A stretch of 22,571 bases of DNA, from positions 1 through 22,571 of the forward strand of contig DASVCA010000084.1 of assembly GCA_036381835.1 (NCBI GenBank), given 5' to 3'. This stretch comes from DASULK01 sp036381835 (GTDB taxonomy: Bacteria > Actinomycetota > Actinomycetes > Mycobacteriales > Micromonosporaceae). The first letter of the stretch is position 1. Each line of letters begins with the position of its first letter. Both the position numbers and the translations under genes were made by a program. Positions 15,152-22,280 of this stretch are shown here, piece by piece. The notes below the pieces were generated by a model, which did no database searches, was not told the DNA's origin, and worked only from the letters and a program-made list of their open reading frames with translations.

Positions 15152-15396
15152 CGTTGGACCCACGGATCGGTGATGGTGTCGTCGAGCAGGTCCCGATCGC
15201 CTGCCCACCCTGGGTCTGTGGGTTGGTCGAATATGCCGGCAAGGTCGTCCCACTCACGCCAGGGTCGGGGACTGACCGGGCCGAGCACGGCTGCCGGTCG
15301 GCCGGCGACGGTGATCGTCACACGTTCACCCGCCTGCGCCCGTCGCACCAGGTCGCTGGCATTCTGCCGCATCTCCCGCAGCCCAACTTCACGCAT
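15148..15396 (-). CDS. Phd/YefM-family antitoxin (VapB-like)
   Basis: The protein has 82 aa: MREVGLREMRQNASDLVRRA, then AGERVTITVAGRPAAVLGPV, the standard Phd fold that binds operator DNA, followed by an acidic toxin-binding tail (EWDDLAGIF, DRDLLDDTI). The start is placed at ATG 15396 because the family begins there and TACGTT lies exactly 6 bases upstream, as for a leaderless transcript. In-frame ATGs at 15417 and 15450 are alternatives, and the latter has a GGGAG before it. The cognate toxin immediately downstream is truncated, so this is an orphan antitoxin, perhaps acting on other toxins. Confidence 0.82.
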   Translation of the reverse strand: MREVGLREMRQNASDLVRRAQAGERVTITVAGRPAAVLGPVSPRPWREWDDLAGIFDQPTDPGWAGDRDLLDDTITDPWVQR

Positions 15397-15402
15397 ACGC
15401 CA

Positions 15403-15408
15403 AACGTA
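15403..15408 (-). promoter_or_regulatory. -10 element for a leaderless antitoxin transcript
   Basis: TACGTT on the minus strand fits TANNNT and ends 6 bases before ATG 15396, which has no Shine-Dalgarno. Confidence 0.4.
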
Positions 15409-15450
15409 GCTGCTCATCGTCATGGGCATGACCGACAGCGGTCGAGTCAT

Positions 15451-15708
15451 CGCCGTGCTCCCGACCGCATTGGCGCCGCCCGAACCAAGACGATCATGCG
15501 GGTTCGTGCGTTGGGTGGCGCAGACCTCGACAAAGTGAAGTAGGCGAGTCCCGTGACGGAGCCGGACCTCGGCCGGATGATAAATGACGAGGTCATCGCA
15601 TGGTTCCAGCCGTGGCGAGCCTGCGGGCGCCTGGCCTGCACCGGGCCACCGACATGATCGGCGGCGTGGAGGCGGGGCTGCCGCTGTACGACGGTCCGCC
15701 GACGTCCG
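15451..15708. other. No recognisable gene
   Basis: I looked in all frames and found no motif or credible start with a ribosome site. It sits between the orphan antitoxin and the adenylate-kinase relic and is probably decayed accessory DNA. Confidence 0.5.
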
Positions 15709-16077
15709 CTACTGACCGCCGGCCATCAGCTCGCGGCGGCTCCCGGTAGTGTCCTTGCCGAGGTTGACGCCAGCGCGAGCCAGCATGCGCCGTCTTAGGG
15801 TTGCACGGTCGGCCACCAGATCAACGACCAGTTCCACCGGGCTTCCGACACCGCCCAGCGGAGCGGTGAGCATCTCGGCCTGTGTGACGGTCCTGGGAAA
15901 GCCGTCAATCACGAGGAGCCGACCATCTTGGTCGAGGATGGCCCGGCGAGCAACCCGAACACGATCTCGTCCGGGACGAGATCGCCCGGCGTATTTGCCC
16001 GGCTGTGCATGGGCCTACATCGCTGCCAGGCGCGACCTCGGCGCACAGCAGCGCCCCGCTGTTGATGGTGGTATTCG
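15709..16077 (-). pseudogene. Adenylate kinase-like relic with two frameshifts
   Basis: Three pieces in three different minus-strand frames line up in adenylate-kinase order. 16077-16017 encodes INSGALLCAEVAPGSDVG (NMP-binding helix, compare STGDLLRAAVAAGTPLG). Next comes NTPGDLVPDEIVFGLLA, ending near 15940. 15960-15709 encodes RRAILDQDGRLLVIDGFPRT, then VTQAEML and VELVVDLVADRATLRRRML. The P-loop region (GPPGAGKGTQ) that should precede is missing, and the sequence there is integrase-like on the other strand. The LID domain and C-terminus are also missing or aberrant. It cannot make a working kinase. It is probably an extra, horizontally acquired adk-like gene rather than the housekeeping copy. 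Confidence 0.68.
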
Positions 16078-16310
16078 CGGTGCTTGGTCTTCGTCGGAGC
16101 GAAACGCTCGGTTTGTAATGGGATGACGCCAGCCTGGCGCGGGCGTGCTTCGGGTCCGGCGCAGCCTGCACCGAGTGGACGACAAGCTGACGATCTTCGA
16201 CACCAAGACACAACGCTCCGCCCGCACGATTCCGTTGCCCACTCTCGTTGTCCGGGGCGTTGGGCAACCACAAGTTTCGGCAGGATGCCGAACGGGAGCC
16301 GTGGGAGTGA
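16059..16310 (+). pseudogene. Tyrosine recombinase (phage/ICE integrase) relic
   Basis: Pieces in two frames match a tyrosine-integrase catalytic domain. LLMVVFAVLGLRRSETLGL has the first catalytic Arg region (GLRRxE) and is followed by an in-frame TAA at 16116, then WDDASLA. After a frameshift comes VLRVRRSLHRVDDKLTIF with TKTQRSARTIPLP, containing the beta-hairpin Lys. After another shift comes ALGNHKFRQDAEREPWE and a stop at 16308. The HxxR and Tyr parts are missing. It lies immediately beyond the 3' end of tRNA-Arg, the normal place for an integrase beside its attachment site, so this is probably the scar of an integrated element. Confidence 0.75.
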
Positions 16311-16335
16311 CGTTGCTGTCAGCCGTTGCTGTCAG
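16311..16335. repeat. 12-bp tandem repeat (CGTTGCTGTCAG)
   Basis: Two exact copies at 16311-16322 and 16324-16335 with one base between them. They lie between the integrase relic and the tRNA-Arg terminator. Confidence 0.7.
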
Positions 16336-16359
16336 GGCCGGTCTTGATCGACCGGCCCT
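16334..16359 (-). terminator. tRNA operon terminator hairpin
   Basis: AGGGCCGGTC and GACCGGCCCT form a perfect 10-bp stem with a 6-base loop, 21 bases past the 3' end of tRNA-Arg on the minus strand. Confidence 0.7.
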
Positions 16360-16380
16360 AGCGTCTTGCCTGCTCAGTAG

Positions 16381-16456
16381 TGGCGCGCCCGAAGGGACTC
16401 GAACCCCTAACCTTCTGATCCGTAGTCAGATGCTCTATCCGTTGAGCTACGGGCGC
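16381..16456 (-). tRNA. tRNA-Arg (ACG)
   Basis: It is 76 nt with encoded CCA. The acceptor GCGCCCG pairs with CGGGCGC; the D-arm begins TAGCTCAACGGATAGAGCA; the anticodon loop CTACGGA sits in a TCTGA/TCAGA stem; and the T-loop is TTCGAAT. The ACG anticodon is read as inosine after editing and decodes CGN codons. Confidence 0.96.
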
Positions 16457-16490
16457 ATACGTCCGGCTAGTTTACATGCCGTCCGCGGCG

Positions 16491-16581
16491 CGGAGACTCC
16501 GGGATTCGAACCCGGGAGGGGCTGTAAGACCCCAACCGCATTAGCAGTGCGGCGCCATAGACCAGACTAGGCGAAGTCTCC
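16491..16581 (-). tRNA. tRNA-Ser (GCT)
   Basis: It is 91 nt, class II with a long variable arm. The acceptor GGAGACT pairs with AGTCTCC; the anticodon loop CTGCTAA in a GCA/TGC stem gives anticodon GCT; the variable arm is TTGGGGTCTTACAGCCCCTC; and the T-loop is TTCGAAT. CCA is not encoded. It lies just upstream of tRNA-Arg in the same direction and is probably co-transcribed with it. Confidence 0.95.
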
Positions 16582-16717
16582 CTCGGTGGCCGGTAGACCA
16601 CCGCTGACCGAGGATAGCGCGCATCGGCCGTTCGGAGCAAAGCCACCCGGCTCGGCCGAGGTGGTTGCTCACCGCTCAGGGGTGTTTTCCTGGCCAGTCG
16701 CCGCCCGGGTGACCGGC

Positions 16718-16723
16718 TAGGCT
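16718..16723 (+). promoter_or_regulatory. -10 element for a leaderless EcsC-like transcript
   Basis: TAGGCT fits TANNNT and ends 6 bases before ATG 16730. No Shine-Dalgarno is present. Confidence 0.4.
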
Positions 16724-16729
16724 CTCGAC

Positions 16730-17749
16730 ATGGACGAGCAGCCGCGTACGGCGCGGCCGGCGGCGGACCGCGAGGCGAGGTCGAGACGACGGCCGGCCAA
16801 ACCGACGTTCACCCCGCCCGTGCCGCCGGACGCGCCAGCCGAGCAGCCCGCTGCCGTTCCTCGTGAGCCGGTGCCGAAAGCACCGCCCGTACTTTTTAAG
16901 CCGCCGACCGTCGAGGAGATTCCCTTGCCGCGTCAGCTTGACCGATCCGCTGAGCCAGAAACCCCGATCACGGGTGATTCCGATCACAGGAAGAAGGAGG
17001 CAGCGCATCAGCCTCGATCGACAGATGTCCCGACGCCTGCGAGGAAAGTGACCGGGCCGAAGGGCTCGACGCCCCGGTCATCGGCCCGAGAGACTGCGGC
17101 GGCGGAATCCCCTGTCGCAGAGCCGGCCGGTCAGCCCTCCCTGTCGGCACGCCTGCTCGACCGTCCGGGATACGCGTTGGAGTTGCTCGCCGCAACCGCG
17201 GTCGACCGGCTCGGGCCGGCCGCGCAGTCCTGGTTCCGGGAGCTGCGCGACGCGTACCCGAACGCGACGCCGGATGCGTTGGCGCGGCTGGCCACCCGGC
17301 AGTCGCTGCGACTCGCCACCGCCGGCGGTGCGGTAGGCGTGGCCGGCGGCCCGCTCGGCCGCTTGGTCGGCCTCGTCACGCTGATGTGGAGCCAGGCGGG
17401 CCTGGTGCTGCGAATGGCTGCCGCGTACGGCCACGATCCGACCCATCCGGACCGGGCGATCGACCTGCTGGTGCTGACCGGGGTGCATTCGAGCGATGAA
17501 ACCGCCCGGGAAGCCCTCGCGGCGGCGCTAGCATCGGCACCCGCGTCGCACCCGCTCCACCCGGCGGAGGTGGGCTTCCGTCTGGCCCGGCCGCTCGCCG
17601 GTCAAGCCGGTTCCTGGCTGCCGCTCCGGATGGCTGCCCGCCTGCTGCCCGGGGTCGCGGTGCTCGGTGCCGCAGCCGTAGGCTCGACGTCGGCGCAGCG
17701 CTTGGCGGCCCGCACCGCAGCCCGGTTCCGGGGTGTCACAGCCAGGTGA
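16730..17749 (+). CDS. EcsC-like protein with a disordered Pro/Ala/Arg-rich N-terminus
   Basis: The protein has 339 aa. Residues 1-140 are rich in Pro, Ala, Arg and Glu and are probably disordered. The rest resembles the EcsC family: YALELLAATAVDRLGPAAQSW, then GGAVGVAGGPLGRLVGLVTLMWSQAGLVLRMAAAYG split over a glycine-rich hydrophobic stretch, HDPTHPDRAIDLLVLTGVHSS, and a C-terminal LLPGVAVLGAAAVGSTSAQRL. EcsC proteins are poorly understood, membrane-associated and of unknown biochemical role. The 3' end overlaps the convergent CPBP gene by 14 bp. No function can be assigned beyond family resemblance. Confidence 0.72.
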   Translation: MDEQPRTARPAADREARSRRRPAKPTFTPPVPPDAPAEQPAAVPREPVPKAPPVLFKPPTVEEIPLPRQLDRSAEPETPITGDSDHRKKEAAHQPRSTDVPTPARKVTGPKGSTPRSSARETAAAESPVAEPAGQPSLSARLLDRPGYALELLAATAVDRLGPAAQSWFRELRDAYPNATPDALARLATRQSLRLATAGGAVGVAGGPLGRLVGLVTLMWSQAGLVLRMAAAYGHDPTHPDRAIDLLVLTGVHSSDETAREALAAALASAPASHPLHPAEVGFRLARPLAGQAGSWLPLRMAARLLPGVAVLGAAAVGSTSAQRLAARTAARFRGVTAR

Positions 17750-18491
17750 ACCACTCCTTCGGCAGCAGCGCGTAGCCGACGAACGCAACCACGTCCAACA
17801 AGGTGTGCGCCACGATCAGCGGCATCACCCGACGGGTGCGGAGGAAGAACAACGTGAATATCACGCCCATGATCACGTTGCCGAAGAACGCCCCGATGCC
17901 CTGGTATAGGTGGTACGAGCCGCGGAGCACGGAAGTTGCGGCGACGACCGCCGCGATGCGCCAGCCGGTTTCTCGCAGTCGGGTGACCAGGTAGCCGACG
18001 ACGATCACCTCTTCCAGGATCGCGTTCTGGGCGGCGGCGAGGATGAGCACCGGCACGGCCCACCACAGGTCCGGCAGCGCCGCCGGTACGACGCCGGCGT
18101 TGATGCCGAGCCGCGCCGCGACCCAGAAGAGCCCGAGCCCGGGAAGACCGATCAGTGCGGCCAGGGCCATGCCCCTGACCAGATCCCCGCCGGGGCGCCG
18201 GGCGTCCAGTCCGAGCCTGCCTCGGGCGTCACCGGGGTCCCGGTTGAGCAGGTGGACGGCGAGCAGAACCGGGACCAGGGCGAAGAAGATGCCGAGCAGT
18301 TGATAGGTGAGGTCGAGCCACGGCCGGGACGATTGGGAGGCGTTGAGCGTGGCGGTCTGCTCGGACAGCGGCCGGTCCGCGGTGAGTCGGGCGATGATCG
18401 CGACCACCGAATAGATCGCGGACTGGCCGAGGGACACCCCGAGTACCAGCAACACCTCGATTGATTTCGGTGCGAACGTGCGGTGGGCCAC
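17736..18491 (-). CDS. CPBP-family intramembrane protease-like protein
   Basis: The protein has 251 aa with 6-7 hydrophobic segments. The CPBP (Abi/CAAX prenyl protease) motifs are visible: NAILEEVIVVGYL with the Glu-Glu pair, RGSYHLYQG with its His, FFGNVIMGVIFTLFF and a last VAHTLLDV His motif. The usual EExxxR is EEVIVVG, so the Arg is missing, while the metal-ligand Glu and His residues remain. Family members process peptides or contribute to immunity or regulation; the substrate is unknown. The start is taken at GTG 18491 with only a weak ribosome site. It lies 33 bp after the Xre-type regulator gene, so an operon is likely. Confidence 0.87.
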   Translation of the reverse strand: MAHRTFAPKSIEVLLVLGVSLGQSAIYSVVAIIARLTADRPLSEQTATLNASQSSRPWLDLTYQLLGIFFALVPVLLAVHLLNRDPGDARGRLGLDARRPGGDLVRGMALAALIGLPGLGLFWVAARLGINAGVVPAALPDLWWAVPVLILAAAQNAILEEVIVVGYLVTRLRETGWRIAAVVAATSVLRGSYHLYQGIGAFFGNVIMGVIFTLFFLRTRRVMPLIVAHTLLDVVAFVGYALLPKEWFTWL

Positions 18492-18524
18492 CCGTTCACT
18501 CTGCCCGATCTCGGCCCCCTGCAG

Positions 18525-19526
18525 TCAGCCGGACCGCTGCGCAGTGGCCACGGAGGCCCGGAGGTGCAGTCCCGGATGCGGACCGGCGGCCGCCGATGGC
18601 CGTCGGTCCTTCTTGAACCGCCACTCCAGTCGATAGCGCGCGTTCAACGACGGGTGCGCGGCGGACCATTCGAAGATCAGCCGTTCGCCTACCCCACGGC
18701 GGGACAGGCGCAACGGCGCTTCCTCTGCGCTGAGGGAGGTCTCCACACCCCACACCTGTGGGCGCAGGTCGGCGGGCAGGTCGAGCCGTACCGTCAACTG
18801 TCGGGTCGGCAGCCGAACCGTACGCTGGAACCAGGGTCCCCACTTCTCCTGGCCGACCTGGTACGCGTACTCGATGACGACCCGCTCCCCCGGGTAGAGC
18901 GGGAACCGCCCGTCGTCGTTCTCGAACAGCAGCCACACCTCTTTGACCACGTCGCGGTCCTGTTTGACCCGCCACATCATCGGCTCTGGTGGCTCGCCGT
19001 GGTGCGCGCGTAGACGGAGTTCCGTGAAGGTGAGCGGGAAGCTGCGGTGGTGTCGACTGGAACGGGTCGGGTCGTGCGGGTACCGGTCGACCGCGATCCG
19101 GACCGGATAGCGGGTGACCGGGGTGCTGCCGGCGTTGTACAGGGCTCTGCGGACGACGATCCGATAGGTGTCGTCCGCGAAGCGCAAGGTGGCGTCCTCG
19201 TGCTCGACCACCAGGCCGTCGCCGGGTGGGAGCCAGTGGGCGGGCGAGGGCATGTTTCGGCTTCGCGGCTCCGGCCGCGTTGCGCGCAGCCGGTCGTACT
19301 CCTGGAAACGTCGCCAGATCGCGCCTCCGGTGTCAAGGACCGCCTCGGCCCGGCGGGCGAAGTCCGCGGTGGGGCGATGCCGGCGCGCCTCGACGTGACT
19401 GATGTAGGACGGGTCGAAGTTCATCCGGCCGGCGAGCCGCTTCTTGGTCATGCCTCGGGCTATCCGCCAGCGGGCGAGTTCGGCCGCGAACGCGTCGGCA
19501 GCCCGTTGAATGGGCGAATCGATCAT
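18525..19526 (-). CDS. Xre-type helix-turn-helix regulator with C-terminal sensor-like domain
   Basis: The protein has 333 aa. The N-terminal HTH_3 domain spans about 13-68 (ELARWRIARGMTKKRLAGRM, NFDPSYISHVEARRHRPT). The remaining 240 residues form a beta-rich domain with DTYRIVVRRALYNAG, then YPGERVVIEYAYQVG and WGPWFQRTVRLPTRQLTVRLDL. I recognise it only as a domain often seen behind Xre domains in actinomycetes. ATG 19526 has GAGGA 6 bases upstream. A GTGACTGTCAC palindrome lies about 94 bp upstream and may be its operator. It probably regulates itself and the downstream CPBP gene. Confidence 0.83.
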   Translation of the reverse strand: MIDSPIQRAADAFAAELARWRIARGMTKKRLAGRMNFDPSYISHVEARRHRPTADFARRAEAVLDTGGAIWRRFQEYDRLRATRPEPRSRNMPSPAHWLPPGDGLVVEHEDATLRFADDTYRIVVRRALYNAGSTPVTRYPVRIAVDRYPHDPTRSSRHHRSFPLTFTELRLRAHHGEPPEPMMWRVKQDRDVVKEVWLLFENDDGRFPLYPGERVVIEYAYQVGQEKWGPWFQRTVRLPTRQLTVRLDLPADLRPQVWGVETSLSAEEAPLRLSRRGVGERLIFEWSAAHPSLNARYRLEWRFKKDRRPSAAAGPHPGLHLRASVATAQRSG

Positions 19527-19619
19527 CGCACGTCCTCATGCCGGGACTTCAAGTCTGCCGACCCGGCAGACGCTAGCGCGGGAAGCTGCCGGATTTCGGA
19601 CAGAAGCCTTGGCGGATTC

Positions 19620-19630
19620 GTGACTGTCAC
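19620..19630. promoter_or_regulatory. Short palindrome upstream of the Xre-type gene
   Basis: GTGACTGTCAC is a perfect 5-1-5 inverted repeat in the intergenic region. An operator role is only a guess. Confidence 0.25.
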
Positions 19631-19719
19631 CGATACTAATCGATGTTTGTCGACGGGCTTCGGTCGATCGGGCAGCCGGTCGGCCGGTCGATCGCTTGAT
19701 CCCCGCCGGAGGTCTCCAC

Positions 19720-21483
19720 CTAGTCGATCAGCGGCCGGACATCCCACACCCAGACTCCACCGGTGAAGGTGGGCTGTACCCCGGTCAGCTCCGTCATCGC
19801 CTGCCGAAACGCTCCCGCGTGCCGCCCGGGCGCGAGGATGACCGCACCCGCCCGCCAGTGACGGAGGTCGTCGATCGCCTCCGCCCGACGCTGCGCGTCG
19901 ATCTCCGGCACCTCACCGGTCCGACGGATCGACTCGAACAACCACGCGGTCGGCCGCCACGACGCCGAGTAGATGGCGCTGCGATCTTCCGGGTTCGCCG
20001 GATCCCGGTTCGGGCCGAGGAAGTAGCCGCGGGCGAGCTGCATCTCCAGCCCCGTCTCGGCCGACCAGCGCAAGGGGTCGGGGTAGGTGCTGGCGGGCAA
20101 CGGCAAGGTCACCACACTCCGGTCCCGGCCCGCATATTGCCGCCAGGCGCCGGAGGTGACGAACTCGGGGGTCGGCTCCAGCCGCTCGGTGGGCAGCGGG
20201 GTCGGCACGATCGGGAGCAGCGCCGTGGCGAGCATAGTCACGGTCACATACCGGATGGGCCGGGCCAACGCAGGCTGTGCCCGCGCCGACCGCGCGGCGC
20301 GCTCGGCGGCGAGCGCGAGCAGCAGCCCGATGATCGGGGTCATGGCCATCGCCCACCGGGTCGGCACCACGGAATCGAGGATCGGCAGCTCGTCCAGCAG
20401 CGCCCAGAGCGACGGTACGCCGGTGTCCCTGCCGCGGAACCGGATCCGCGGGCCGAGCGAGAGGATCGCGAAGACCAAGCCGGTGACGGCCAGTGCCACC
20501 ACCGCAGCTTGGCGTCGGCACCACCACACCACCGCCGTGAGGAGAACGACCAGCGGAAGACCGAAGAAGGCGTTCTCCTCACTCGCGTTCTGGGCGAGCC
20601 CCCGCGGCGGCTGCAGGACACCGGCGAGCGACTCGCGGGAGAACGCGAAGAACGACGCCGCATCCGCGCCGTACGCTCGAATGCGCTCGGCCAGACCGTG
20701 GTACGTCTGCGGGCCGAAGAACAACATGTGAAGCGGATAGGCGAGGAGCACCGACGCAACCAGCGCAGCAACCGCGAGTCCCGCCGCATAGGGCTTCAGG
20801 TAGCACCGGTAGCCGGGGCGCAGAACCGCCATGACAGCCACGAAGATCCCCAGCCCGACCGCGGTCATCAGCAGGATCTCCAGGTTGATGAAGGCCTGCC
20901 AGACGATCAACAGTCCGAGGATCAGGCCGTTGCGCAGCCATCGCCCGGTCTCCCGCAGTCGCAGCACCCGCCAGACGATCAACGGCACGACGAACTGGGC
21001 GACGATGTTGGGGTGTCCGTTGGCATGAGAAACCATGCTCGGTCCGAAAGCGGCGAAGGAAGCCCCGACGACGGCTGCGGGCCGCGACGAGACCAGGTGC
21101 CGAGACAACACCAGATACCACGAGAGCGCGGTAGCGATCATCGCGCCGGTGAGGAAGACCCGGAAGGCCAGTGACGGGCCGAAGGCGAGCGTCACCGGTG
21201 CCAGAGGGATGGACACGGCGAGCACCGACGTGTTGGCCATCAGGTTGACCCCGTCGGGCACGTTCATCCGGTACGAGAAGAACGGATTCGCGAAGTCGGT
21301 GACGACCCTCGCCCCATGGGCGAGCATCCATTCGAACAGCGCCTGATCCATCCGGTTCGCGGCGAGCCCCTGATGGGGATCGAGCCACAGGCGCCCGGTC
21401 ACCCAGAGGGCGACGACGACGAATCCGGCAATCGCCGCAGTGTCGACGACACGCGGACGGACCGCCCGGCGGGACAACGGCAT
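19720..21483 (-). CDS. Large polytopic membrane protein, GT-C glycosyltransferase-like
   Basis: The protein has 587 aa from ATG 21483. About ten transmembrane segments cover residues 15-420 (for example AAIAGFVVVALWVTGRLWL and LILGLLIVWQAFINLEILLM), followed by a soluble C-terminal domain of about 150 residues. An extracytoplasmic first loop with MDQALFEWMLAHGARV and NPFFSYRMNVPDGVNLMAN resembles actinobacterial GT-C-like proteins that use polyprenyl-phosphate sugars; no certain catalytic motif is seen. The start is uncertain: ATG 21483, ATG 21501 and further upstream codons are in frame, and no strong ribosome site exists. The longest option (21624) begins inside the terminator hairpin of the upstream gene and is rejected. 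Confidence 0.78.
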   Translation of the reverse strand: MPLSRRAVRPRVVDTAAIAGFVVVALWVTGRLWLDPHQGLAANRMDQALFEWMLAHGARVVTDFANPFFSYRMNVPDGVNLMANTSVLAVSIPLAPVTLAFGPSLAFRVFLTGAMIATALSWYLVLSRHLVSSRPAAVVGASFAAFGPSMVSHANGHPNIVAQFVVPLIVWRVLRLRETGRWLRNGLILGLLIVWQAFINLEILLMTAVGLGIFVAVMAVLRPGYRCYLKPYAAGLAVAALVASVLLAYPLHMLFFGPQTYHGLAERIRAYGADAASFFAFSRESLAGVLQPPRGLAQNASEENAFFGLPLVVLLTAVVWWCRRQAAVVALAVTGLVFAILSLGPRIRFRGRDTGVPSLWALLDELPILDSVVPTRWAMAMTPIIGLLLALAAERAARSARAQPALARPIRYVTVTMLATALLPIVPTPLPTERLEPTPEFVTSGAWRQYAGRDRSVVTLPLPASTYPDPLRWSAETGLEMQLARGYFLGPNRDPANPEDRSAIYSASWRPTAWLFESIRRTGEVPEIDAQRRAEAIDDLRHWRAGAVILAPGRHAGAFRQAMTELTGVQPTFTGGVWVWDVRPLID

Positions 21484-21588
21484 GTAGGCAGAGCACCACA
21501 TTCCACGGACGAGACGGGGCGGTTTCTCATACCGTCGTTCGGAAAGTCCACCTTCGCGGTCACTCGGGTGCCCGCCTGGGATGGGTTC

Positions 21589-21624
21589 GTGTCCGGCGAC
21601 CGGGCGGGCTCGGTCGCCGGACAC
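21589..21624 (-). terminator. 14-bp hairpin after the PEBP gene
   Basis: GTGTCCGGCGACCG and its exact complement CGGTCGCCGGACAC enclose an 8-base loop, 5 bases after the PEBP stop on the minus strand. There is no U-tract. It separates this gene from the membrane-protein gene. Confidence 0.8.
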
Positions 21625-21629
21625 TACGG

Positions 21630-22178
21630 TCAGCCCTTAACCTGGAACGTCGGGCGAAGCGTCGCCCGCGCCAGGGTGTGGAAGGCCAGGTTGAAGCCGA
21701 CCACCGCCGGCGAGTCGTCCGGGGTGACGTCGAGATGCTCCACATCGATCGCGTGCACCGCGAAGATGTAACGGTGCGGCCGGTCACCGGCGGGGGGCGC
21801 GGCACCGCCGTACGCCCGGTCGCCGTAGTCGTTGCGGACCGAGAAGGCACCGTCCAGCCCGGCACCGCCGACACCCGCACCTCGGGGCAGTTCAGTCACG
21901 GTCGCCGGCACGTTCACCAGCGACCAGTGCCAGAAGCCGCTACCGGTGGGTGCGTCCGGGTCGAAGCAGGTCACCACGAAGCTGCGGGTTGCCTCGGGAA
22001 ACCCAGACCAGGCCAGGTGGGGTGACAGGTTCGCACCACCGACGCTGCCGTGGGCGAACCGGATGTCCATCGGCTCGCCGTCGCGCACATCGTCACTGGT
22101 CAGCGTGAACGACGGCACCGGCGGGAGCAGATCGTACGGGTCGGGTGCAATCGGTCGGTCAAGGCTCATGGTCGCCAT
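21630..22178 (-). CDS. YbhB/YbcL family PEBP-like protein
   Basis: The protein has 182 aa. Phosphatidylethanolamine-binding-protein motifs are clear: FTLTSDDVRDGEPMDIRFAH, NLSPHLAWSGFPEATRSF, DPDAPTGSGFWHW and PPAGDRPHRYIFAVHAID. The bacterial YbhB branch is of unknown cellular role; an anion or lipid head-group pocket is expected from the fold. No signal peptide is visible, so it should be cytosolic. ATG 22178 and ATG 22169 are both possible starts; neither has a strong ribosome site. Confidence 0.92.
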   Translation of the reverse strand: MATMSLDRPIAPDPYDLLPPVPSFTLTSDDVRDGEPMDIRFAHGSVGGANLSPHLAWSGFPEATRSFVVTCFDPDAPTGSGFWHWSLVNVPATVTELPRGAGVGGAGLDGAFSVRNDYGDRAYGGAAPPAGDRPHRYIFAVHAIDVEHLDVTPDDSPAVVGFNLAFHTLARATLRPTFQVKG

Positions 22179-22255
22179 CTTCGCCCGTACCGGGCGGATC
22201 CGCGAGCCCTTCCACCCACTCGGGATCAGGAAGCGTTTCCGCCGATCTTGCGTAG

Positions 22256-22280
22256 CGGAGGGCGTGGGATTCGAACCCAC
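22256..22280 (-). tRNA. tRNA 3'-end fragment (T-arm and acceptor strand only)
   Basis: On the minus strand the sequence GTGGG-TTCGAAT-CCCAC forms a normal T-arm, followed by GCCCTCC and a discriminator G. The matching 5' acceptor strand GGAGGGC, D-arm and anticodon arm are not found in the remaining 290 bases on that strand. No CCA is encoded. It resembles the end of a class II (Ser-type) tRNA and may be an attachment-site duplicate left by an integrated element. Confidence 0.6.

Noticed and set aside
19696..21174. 492-codon plus-strand open frame
   Set aside because: It is antisense to the polytopic membrane protein and of low complexity (Arg, Gln, Pro, His), typical of a shadow frame.
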